Origin: Phaeosaccion multiseriatum
Taxonomy: Eukaryota; Ochrophyta, other classes
Direction: 5' to 3'
DNA length: 64,000 nt
NCBI GenBank assembly: GCA_965112735.1
Contig: OZ218953.1
Coordinates: 2,480,001-2,544,000, forward strand
In this document: piece by piece, positions 55,640-64,000 of the stretch
How the letters are laid out: the number at the start of each line of letters is the position of its first letter
Position numbering within the stretch: position 1 is the stretch's first letter
Made by a program: the position numbers and the translations under genes
The notes under the pieces: generated by a model
What the model was told of the DNA's origin: nothing
What the model saw: only the letters and a program-made list of their open reading frames with translations
Databases searched by the model: none

Positions 55640-58600
55640 ATGCCGTTACACCTTTTTTCCCCTCCTTCCCTCCTCCAAAGACGCGCGAATCGGGAGCTGA
55701 TGGAGGTGGCGAGCCAAGGCCCAGGCGTTGTGGAGCTCGTCCAAAGGGGAGATGATCCCGCGTTCGCGTCTGGCAGCTCTTTGCCCAGGGCAGCGTTCTC
55801 TGCTCAGATTGACGGGGGCCGGCAGACGAATAGATTGTCGCTTTTGCCTCCTCTGCAAAGGCCAGGAGGAGACGGGCCCTCCGCGCAAAGCCCTAGCGCC
55901 AGCAGCATCAATAGTAGAAAGAAGAAAAAGAAGCACAGGAAAGAAAAAGGAACTGCGCTTGTCCCAGAGGTGAAGCCTCCTACTGAGAGGGATAGTGAGC
56001 ATCGTATCAAGGACGAGTTGTCAGACAAAAAAGACGAGATAGAAGACAACCAGAACAGCGCCGACCACTCTCCTCAGCTCTCGCGAAGTGATAGCAGTGT
56101 GAGTTGCAGCAGCGGTGCAAGTAGTACGGCCAGTGGGCGCAGAAGGAGGCGGTCCAGCGGCCGCAAGGATCAAAGTGGAGGCGAGAATAGCCACAGCCAC
56201 ACGACATCATCCACAGCGAAGCCAAAGAGGAAGCACCGTCTGAGTGGTCGCATAGACAAGGGCGGAAAGGAGGAGGAGAAGGGAGGCGGCATGGGGGGAG
56301 AGGGAGACAAGACGTCCCCAGGCGAGGGAGAAAGGACGCCCTTCTCGCCGTCGGCATCCAATGCCCCTACGCCTCGGGGCCTTGCCCTGGATACTGGACC
56401 ATCGCTTAAGGAAGACGATGGCATTGCTTCCGGTGGTGCGAATGACCCAGCGGTAGAGCGCGCAGTGGTGGTGGAGAGCCAAAGTGTCCCTAAGACGCTG
56501 TTGAAAAAACTGCCTGGGTCAGGGGTAGCAGCCGATGCAGCAGATGATGAGGCTTTGTCTTCAAATGTAGATGCAAGTACCCCGTCGTCGTCAGCAAAGG
56601 CGGGCCATAGAACGACGGGATTGCCGCCGCTCGATGACAGTGGGCAAGCCAGCCGAGAGGAAAAGGGAGACTCAGGAAGAGGAGGTAGCAATACTCCACG
56701 AACGCCGCTATCGTCCTTTAAGCGCTTTTTCGGCGGTGCTTACAGTGGCAGTAGTGGAAACAGTGGTGGCAGTGGTGGTACAGTGGGCAAAGTGTCTCCT
56801 GCCAGCCACAGTAGCGTTGTTCCCAGGGAGCAGCACGCGGATCAGCAGCAGGAAGACGGTGGCGGTGCTGAGGCAGCAGGGAGGGGGGAGTACTGCAATG
56901 GAGCAGAAGCAGTAGCAGCAGCAGCAATAGGAGAAGAAGGAGGGAAGGTGGCGGTAGAGACGATGGTCCCATTCTCGGCAAAGCTATCCTCGCCTAAGTG
57001 GCGAAAGAATGTGACAGAAAGCAGCCCATCGGAAGAAGGAGGAGGAGGAGGAGGAGGAGGGGGAGGAGGAGGAGGAGGAGGAGGAGGAGGAGGAGGAGGA
57101 GGAGGAGGAGGAGGAGGAGGAGGAGGAGGAGGAGGGGGAGGGCTGCAGATGGGGCGGCGCTGGATGAAGTCTCTGGCCAGAGGAAAGGTGCTTCCCGTCG
57201 GATCCCCGCCTCTCTCTCCGGGGGGCGCTGCCTCTCCTCGGCCACAAGTGGCATCAACATCAGCAGTAGTAGCAGCAGTAGCAGTAGGAGAAGGAGGAGA
57301 TGGAGTCGGTAGGGGAGAAGCAAGAGGCATAGGGGCTTCGTCGCGAACCTTAGAAGGAGTGGCAGCCGGGGACGAAAAGCAGCTGCCGGAGGTGAACTAC
57401 CGTGCCAGCGAAGCGAAAAGCATAGGAGCAGCGGCAAGTGGGAAGGACAGCAAAGAGGTGAAGGAAAGGGGGAGAGAGGAAAAGCCGGAAACTGGCGAAG
57501 AAGACGAGGATGATGACGAGGGAGAGGGAGAGGAAGAGAGGCTACAGCCAATTGCTTCACCGAGTGAGAAGCTACGAATACGACGGCTTTCGTGCGAGCC
57601 AGCACAGGTGTGGCCACAAGTATTGAATGAAGAGAGAAAGCTTGATTTGAAGAGTTGGGGCCTCGGAACGGTGCCCAACCGCAGCAGTAAAGAGAGAGAA
57701 AAAGGCGAGGAGCAGGAGGAGGAGGAGGAGGAGGAGGAGGAGGAGGAGGAGGAGGAGGAGGAGGAGGAGGAGGAGGAGGAGGAGGAGGACACGAAGGGGG
57801 AGAAGATAGAGGAGGAGAGTGAGGAGTGCAAAGATTTTGGCAAGGCGAAGGAGGCGGAAGGAAAGGAGGAGAGAGGCGGCACAGTGGAGAAAGACCGAGA
57901 CGTTGATGGACAACGCGTCGAAACCTTCTCACTGCCGCAACAAGAGGAGAAAGAAGGCAGCGGCGGCGGCGGGGGCACCAGGAAGAAGAAGAAGAAGAAG
58001 AAGAAGAAGGAGAAGGAGAAGAAGGAGAAGGAGGAGCAGGAGGAGGAGGAGGAGGAGGAGGAGGAGGAGGAGGAGGAGGAGAAGGAGGAGGAGAAGGAGG
58101 AGGAGGAGGAGGAGGAGGAGGAGGAGGAGGAGGAGGAGGAGGAGGAGGGGGAGGAGGGGGAGGAGGGGGAGGAGGGGGAGGAGGCCACAAGCGAAGGAGG
58201 AAAAGAAGGAGGAGGAGAAGAAGAACAACAACCACAAGAAGAAGAAGGAGAAGACGACGCAGTGGTATTGAGAGCGGTTCGGCAGCAGGGCAGTGTCCTC
58301 GTGCGTGTGGTGACATGGAACCTGCAGGCCAGGCCAACGGACAGCGCGAGGGAGCTCAGGAAGGAATTGCTTCCCCGGCACAAGACACACGTGCTCGTGG
58401 TGGGCACGGAGGAGTGTGAGAACTCCATTGCCAAGAGCATCTTGGTGCAGTCTAAGCGGAACTGGGAGGACTTACTGAGAGAGACCCTCGGGCCGAGGTG
58501 GGTGGGTGCGTGCGTGCGTGCGTCGTGTGGAAAGGTGGATGGATGGGTGGTTGGTGGGGAAGGGGGGGGGTAGGCGTTGGTGAGTGGGTTGTGGAGTAGA

Positions 58601-60296
58601 GTATGCGCAAGGTTGAATTGTTCATAGGAAAGTTCGAATTTCACACTCCGTTTCCCCTTGCTTCGCGCGCTCTCTCTGCCTCCCTCTCTCTCCTCCTCCT
58701 CCTCCTCCTCCTCCTCCTCCTCCTCCTCCTCCTCCTCCTCCTCCTCCTCCTCCTCCTCCTCCTCCTCCTCCTCCTCCTCCTCCTCCTCCTCCTCCTCCTC
58801 CTCCTCCTCCTCCTCCTCCTCCTCCTCCTCCTCCTCCTCCTCCTCCTCCTCCTCCTCCTCCTCCTCCTCCTCCTCCTCCTCCTCCTCCTCCTCCTCCTCC
58901 TCCTCCTCCTCCTCCTCCTCCTCCTCCTCCTCCTCCTCCTCCTCCTCCTCCTCCTCCTCCTCCTCCTCCTCCTCCTCCTCCTCCTCCTCCTCCTCCTCCT
59001 CCTCCTCCTCCTCCTCCTCCTCCTCCTCCTCCTCCTCCTCCTCCTCCTCCTCCTCCTCCTCCTCCTCCTCCTCCTCCTCCTCCTCCTCCTCCTCCTCCTC
59101 CTCCTCCTCCTCCTCCTCCTCCTCCTCCTCCTCCTCCTCCTCCTCCTCCTCCTCCTCCTCCTCCTCCTCCTCCTCCTCCTCCTCCTCCTCCTCCTCCTCC
59201 TCCTCCTCCTCCTCCTCCTCCTCCTCCTCCTCCTCCTCCTCCTCCTCCTCCTCCTCCTCCTCCTCCTCCTCCTCCTCCTCCTCCTCCTCCTCCTCCTCCT
59301 CCTCCTCCTCCTCCTCCTCCTCCTCCTCCTCCTCCTCCTCCTCCTCCTCCTCCTCCTCCTCCTCCTCCTCCTCCTCCTCCTCCTCCTCCTCCTCCTCCTC
59401 CTCCTCCTCCTCCTCCTCCTTCTCCCCCTCCTCCTCCTCCCTCCTTCTCCCCCTCCTCCTCCTCTTCCTCCTCCTCGTCCCTCAGATATGCCATGCTCAA
59501 AGGCCACTCCCTGCAAGCCACACACAACGCCGTCTTCGTGCACAGAGCCATCCTGCCCCTCATCTCCACCGTCCACAGCGCAGTCGTGGCCACCGGACTG
59601 GGGGCAGGACGAAGAGCCACGCTGGGCAACAAGGGTGGCGTGGGCATTGGCTTCACCATTGGCCGCACCTCTTGCTTGTTCGTCAATGCCCACCTGGCAG
59701 CCCACCAGAGCAACGTGCGCCAGCGGAACGAGCATTTTGCCAAGATTGAGGCCGGCCTGGCCAGGGACTTTGGCGCCTTTGAGGCCGAGCGGAGGAGCAG
59801 GAGGAGGATACAGGTGGAGGCAGCCAAGGCGGCGGCGGCGGCGGCAAAGGCGAAGGGGGCTACTACTACTAGTACCGGCGCTGCTGCTGTCGCTGCTGCT
59901 GCTGCCTCTGCTCATGCTGCTTCTGCTGTTGCTGCTGCTGCTGTGGCAGGGGGGGGAGGTGGTCATGCTGCTTCTGCTGTTGAGGCATCTCGTGCGCTTC
60001 CGGACGGGACACAGGCGAAGAGGGAAGAAGGCGAGGAGAGGGAAGCGGAGGAAAAGACGGGCGAAGTGAAGGAGGAGCAAGGCGACGCCGCCCACGCCGG
60101 CCTCGAGGAGTCGCCCCCACCAGCAACAGCAGTTGGCGATACAGCAGCAGCAGCAGCAGGAGCAGGAGCAGGAGCAGCAGCAGTAGAAGCCGGTGATACA
60201 GCAGCAGCAGGAATAGTAGAGTCAGGGCCGATGGAGGCGCAGGGAGGAGCCGCCAAGCCAGCAGCCGCTGCAACCGCCGCCAACGGAGCATCAACA

Positions 60297-60346
<50 letters not shown>

Positions 60347-61382
60347 AACGGCAAGCCCTGACAGGTCAAAGCCCTCCCCCTCCCCCCCTCGAGAAGCGAG
60401 AGCAGCGGGAGGTGGGGGTGGGAGCGGCCAGAGGCCAAAAATCAGTCTGGGATTGGTGGATATGTTCGATCGTGTGGTGTGGAGCGGCGACTTGAACTAC
60501 CGCATCAACGCGGAGCGGGGGTTGATGGACGTGTTGCTGGACAAGTGTCTGCATGAGGTGATGGTGAGCAACGAGCAGCTCGGGAGGGCACGGGGGGAGG
60601 GCAGCGCGTTTCAAGGCTTTACGGAGGGGCCACTTAACTTTCGGTAAGGAGAGAGCGAGAGAGAGAGAGAGAGAGAGAGAGACAACGAGAGAATGAGATA
60701 GCGAGACTGAGAGAGAGAATGAATAAGGAAGAGAATGAGAGAATGAGAGAGACAAAGAGAGGATGAGAGAGAGAGATATGCAGAGCGCACATCTCTGATA
60801 TACGCAGGCCTCCCCCCTTCCTCTCCCTCCCCCTCCCAAACCCACAGGCCCACGTACAAGTTCGACAAGGGCACAGACGTGTACGACAGTTCCGCCAAGC
60901 AGCGCGTGCCCGCCTGGACAGACCGCATCTTGTTCAAGAGAGAGGGGCTGGACCTGCTCACGTACAAGTCGGTGCCGGAGCTGCGCACGAGCGACCATCG
61001 TCCGGTCTTCGCCACCTTCATCATGGCAGTCGAGGGTCTAGTTTCGGAGGGAGGAGGAGGAGGAGGAGGAGGAGGAGGAGGAGGAGGAGGAGGAGGAGGA
61101 GGAGGGGGAGGGGGAGGGGGAGGGGGAGGGGAGGGAGCGAAGAGCCAGCAGCAGCCGCAGCAGCGGCAGCGGCAGCAGCAGGAGGAGGAGGAGGAGGAGC
61201 AGGAGGGGGAGGAGAAGGGGGGGAAAGAGGAGCAGGAGGGGGAGGAGGGGGGCGGGAGGAGATCTGGAGGGGTTGCTAGGGGAACGTGGGGGGGCACGGA
61301 GAGAGAAGGCTTTGGGCATGCGGGGGCGGGGGAGGGCGTGGTGACAGACACCACCACCAGTCAGGTATGCGTAGTGAGCTGA
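55640..61382 (+). CDS. Inositol polyphosphate 5-phosphatase with a long disordered N-terminus
   Basis: Three exons: 55640-58497, 59486-60643, 60848-61382; phases 2 and 2 agree; up to 1,516 aa. The first 890 residues are Ser/Gly/Lys/Glu-rich with poly-Gly (57036-57137), poly-Glu and poly-Lys tracts and no recognised domain. The IPPc domain starts at [20 protein letters not shown] and continues over both introns: [34 protein letters not shown], a long Ala/Thr-rich insert (about residues 1,055-1,250), then [29 protein letters not shown] and [12 protein letters not shown]. These are the Mg-binding, substrate and catalytic motifs of 5-phosphatases acting on PI(4,5)P2, PI(3,4,5)P3 or soluble inositol phosphates. 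The start is uncertain: in-frame ATGs lie at 55640 and 55700, and an upstream ATG at 55590 does not join in phase. A further 3' exon is possible after 61365. Confidence 0.9.
57717..57788 (+). repeat. (GAG)n coding repeat encoding poly-Glu
   Basis: About 24 GAG triplets in exon 1 of the 5-phosphatase gene; a second, interrupted GAG/AAG tract follows at 57984-58185. Confidence 0.9.
58691..59420. repeat. Very long perfect (TCC)n microsatellite, about 243 units
   Basis: 730 nt of uninterrupted TCC triplets inside the intron 58498-59485, which splits the 5-phosphatase catalytic domain. A short imperfect tail continues to about 59475. Poly-Leu, poly-Ser, poly-Gly and poly-Arg frames over it are artefacts. 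Uninterrupted length implies recent expansion; the exact count depends on assembly accuracy. Confidence 0.97.
60298..60350 (+). repeat. (ACG)n coding repeat encoding poly-Thr
   Basis: About 17 ACG triplets in the Ala/Thr insert of the 5-phosphatase catalytic domain. Confidence 0.9.
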
Positions 61383-63130
61383 GCTGAGCTGAGCTGAACA
61401 CTTGCATACTTGCCCAGAGTCTGTTCGGTTCATTAGAGCTTAACCAAATTATCGAGCCCCTGCTCCAAGGGGTATCGATCCTGTGCACCACTCGTACTAG
61501 TGGTAGCGCAGCATCACCATAACATGAGTTACAAAGGATGTCGAGGAGGATGTTTAGTTTTTATTTGTATATAAAGTAGTTGGCATTGCATAGAAGAAAT
61601 TAAAGTACTCTTTCTTGTGTGTGCTTTTGTGTGTGTGTTTTTTTTGCTTTTGCTCTCACTTTCAGCGCCTCAGAAGCTTGTATCGACGAAAGTTGTTGAA
61701 GATACAGCACAACAAAGGAGCCTTCTCAAACCCTCTCCCATCCCGTGGCCCCCACTCACTGCTGCCTTGTCTTTCTTCCATCTCCCACACGTTATCATAT
61801 CCCCCCCCCCCCCTTCTCCTTCAGCCTCGCAGCAGAGACATGTCTATCAATCAAACCTCAACCCGTATAGCTTGCTGAGGTCTTGCTGTTGCTGCTGCCA
61901 TCCGCTGCCATCTGCTGCCCATCCATCACCATCCTCCCTTTCATCGCCCCCCCTCTCCTCTCAGGCCGCCGCTGTGCCTGCCTGCCCCCCTTCTCTCTGC
62001 GCCTTTCGCACCCTTCTCTCCCGCAGGGCGTTCGTTGTTGCCTCACAGCCTTCTTCCTCTGCCCCCTCCTCTTTCGTCCGTCAGTCCATTCCCCTCACAC
62101 GACTCTCTCACTAATCGCTCATCCCTCACGCGCCCACGCTCCTTCACCGCGATGAGGCAAGACACATCCCATCCATGTCCATCTCCAGCGGTACTCACCC
62201 CGCACGCACTACTCGTCGCCACTCGTTGTCAATCAATCACACGAGTGTGTTTTCTCTTCCTCCTCCTTCCGCGGCCCTGCCTCTGGCATCGCAGCAGCCC
62301 GCAGTCCCCGTCTCGCTCTCTTCCTCCGCTCCTTGCCTCGTCTATTCCCAAGGGGTCTTGTTTTTCATTGTTTCGGCTTCTCGTCGCTCTGCTCTGCCCA
62401 TCGGCCGGGGGGGGGGGCTGGCTGTGCTTGCTCCTTTCAGCTCCCCCCGCCCTCCACCTTCTTTCTCAATTCCTCCTCCGTCAGTCATCTTCTCCCTTCC
62501 CTTCCCTTCCATCCATCCATCCCCAGCCACTGACGTATCCGCCCGTCGCCTCTTCTGCTGCTCCTTCCGCCAAGGTGCAGCGATTCCCTGTCATATCCAA
62601 TCCATCCCCCCCCCAAGAGGAGAGGGGAATTATAACCCCCTCCCATGCCCCCCCCCCCCCGCCCGATCAGATGACGTGCATTGGCCACCCTTCTCCCCCC
62701 CAGGGGAGCGTGTGCCATCAATCGCAGTACACTGGTATCGCTGTCCCCCCTTCACTGCTCGCCGTAGATATAACTTTATAAAGTCTCAAAACAATACCCA
62801 ACTCCATGTCAGGTGTTCTCATGTTGTATCCGAGAAGACAAAAAAAAATCGGGATGAGCTCTGTAGGTCTTCGGCAGCACAAGTGTAGGCGCCGCTCGCT
62901 GCTGTTCCCCTCTCCTCCCTTCCTCCTCCTCTTCCCATTCCTTCTCCCACCCCCCCCCCCCCCCAATCCGTTGCCACCTTCCTCGCACATCGTATCTCTC
63001 TCCCTCTCGACATTGACCCGGTCGGTCTCAAGAAGCGGTGCACTCTCCCCTCCGCCCTGCCTGCCACCTCACAATATGACTCTAAATATATAAAATATAC
63101 CGCACCTCTCATTCGCATGCGTTTGTCCCA
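61383..63130. other. Intergenic region between convergent genes, no gene recognised
   Basis: About 1.75 kb. The left part is a plausible 3' UTR of the 5-phosphatase, with an ATTAAA signal near 61599. From 61700 to 62760 the plus strand is strongly pyrimidine-rich, giving Ser/Pro frames up to 248 codons without domains. C runs occur near 61801, 62650 and 62950. I see no supportable gene. Confidence 0.55.
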
Positions 63131-64000
63131 TTATGAAGCCTCCACTTTATTCCGCTGCTGCTGCCCCTTGTAGCCTCCTCCTCCTCCTCCTCCTCCTCCC
63201 CCTCCTCCCTTGCCCCCCTCCGCTCCGTCCCGGTGGTCCCCTCCGCCCCTGCCCCCCTCTCCTCGGTCTCGTCGTCGCATGTTGTCCCTTCGGTCGTCTC
63301 CATGCCCCCCTCGGTCTCCTCCTCCCCCTCCTCCGCGGTTCCTGCGCTCTCCCCTGCCGGCACCCTCTCCGTCTCCCCTGTCCCGTCCGCCTCGCCCCCC
63401 TCTGTCAGCTCCTCGCCGTGAGCCGCGGTCACCACGCCCTCCTTCCCTGCGGTCGCCGCCGTCACGTCCTGTATGAGGTATCGACGCACAGAGACATGAG
63501 AGATACATAAGAGGCGGGCGGGCGGCAGGTGAGTGGACCGACAATGCCCGAGTAAGCTTCTGCATTCAAACAAATTCTCCTGACTCGCAGCCTCGCATGC
63601 CCTCCTGACTCGCAGACTTTCCATTCACAACAACGGTCGACATACACCAAAATTTCCTTCTCAACGTCTTGTACGCACACACATACATATATACATACAT
63701 ACATACATGCGGTCGCACAAAATTCAATTCAGGGAGCGGTAACTCACCCCCCTACCCCTCCGCGCGCACACGCCCATACACACACCCACCCACACACCAA
63801 CACTTCACACACCCACACACCCGATCGTCCTCCGCTGTGCCTGGGCTCGATAGTGAGCATCTTGTCCGCGAGGGCCATGGAGCGCTTGCCCTGCAGGGCG
63901 CGAGTCACGGCCTCGGTGCTGCTGAAGTCAACGAAGGCGAAGCCCCTGTCGCCCTTGACGCTGATGCCTGTGACGGTTCCGAAGTCCTTGAAGAGCTCCT
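63131..64000 (-). CDS. G3BP-like RNA-binding protein: RRM and RGG C-terminus, 5' part beyond window
   Basis: Two exons are visible: 64000-63821 (entering from the right edge) and 63468-63131, joined in phase 1. The first encodes most of an RRM: ELFKDFGTVTGISVKGDRGF then AFVDFSSTEAVTRALQGK and ending MLTIEPRHSGG; GFAFVDF is the RNP1 motif. The second encodes about 110 residues of Arg/Gly/Asp repeats (RGG box) and a short tail ending KVEAS. RRM followed by RGG with the IE.R ending is the C-terminal half of G3BP-type stress-granule proteins, whose N-terminus would be an NTF2-like domain; that part is outside the window, so other RRM-RGG proteins remain possible. Confidence 0.75.

Noticed and set aside
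58603-60095. Reading frames of 360-490 codons of pure Leu, Ser, Gly or Arg on both strands
   Set aside because: They are translations of the (TCC)n intron repeat and only touch real exon sequence at their ends.
61430-61520. Possible tRNA (GGTATCGATCC and GGTAGCGCAGC words)
   Set aside because: The would-be B box has an extra base and no acceptor, D and anticodon arms could be paired in the right order on either strand.
61617-62888. Ser/Pro-rich plus-strand frames up to 248 codons
   Set aside because: Strong pyrimidine bias explains the open frames; no domain, no splice logic, and overlapping frames are equally open.

Overview
This is eukaryotic nuclear DNA, most likely from a photosynthetic stramenopile (heterokont alga) with a flagellated life stage. 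Three observations support this. Genes are split by many short GT-AG introns (about 50-700 nt, one near 1 kb) and packed at about one per 5 kb. The Cpn20 co-chaperonin begins with a signal peptide followed by an Ala-Gln-Ala-Phe junction, the bipartite targeting signal of secondary red plastids. Three loci are cilium/basal-body type (RP2-CEP19, FOR20/CEP20, soluble adenylyl cyclase), which argues against non-flagellate Nannochloropsis. The species cannot be fixed from sequence alone. The DNA is GC-rich and crowded with microsatellites that sit in introns and also encode poly-Gly, -Glu, -Gln, -Ser and -Ala tracts inside exons.

Layout: 1-4140 (-) 5' part of a pentatricopeptide-repeat organelle protein, 3' end outside the window; 4366-7968 (+) RP2/TBCC-CEP19 fusion; 8794-11214 (+) leucine-rich-repeat protein with one LRR per 72-nt exon; 11665-13354 (+) plastid Cpn20; 14389-15883 (-) unrecognised five-exon gene; 16369-17043 (+) FOR20/CEP20; 18035-18430 MITE-like inverted-repeat element; 18614-41053 (-) a giant gene; 41490-43094 (+) UTP15; 43802-48646 (-) UPF1/IGHMBP2-like helicase; 49300-51471 (+) unrecognised low-complexity protein; 52110-55225 (-) DnaJ-thioredoxin-ARMET-like ER protein; 55640-61382 (+) inositol polyphosphate 5-phosphatase; 63131-64000 (-) 3' part of a G3BP-like RRM/RGG protein. 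Neighbours are often head-to-head with 0.4-0.65 kb between start codons.

The main discovery candidate is the 22.4-kb gene at 18614-41053. I traced 26 exons by hand; every junction keeps reading frame, although one acceptor (exon 12) is weak. The predicted product is about 4,775 residues: a two-domain soluble-type adenylyl cyclase, a very large disordered insert with an unrecognised folded part, a STAND/AAA ATPase, a split PH domain, a C2 domain, a GYF_2-like module and a class I 3',5'-cyclic-nucleotide phosphodiesterase. All key catalytic residues I could check in both enzymes are present, so one polypeptide would both make and destroy cAMP. The second candidate is the RP2-CEP19 fusion, which joins an ARL3-GAP-type domain to a RABL2-recruiting-type centriolar domain. 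Third is the LRR gene, whose exon and intron similarity suggests recent whole-exon duplication.

All exon models were built by eye from splice consensus, phase continuity and family resemblance; no alignment or transcript data were available.
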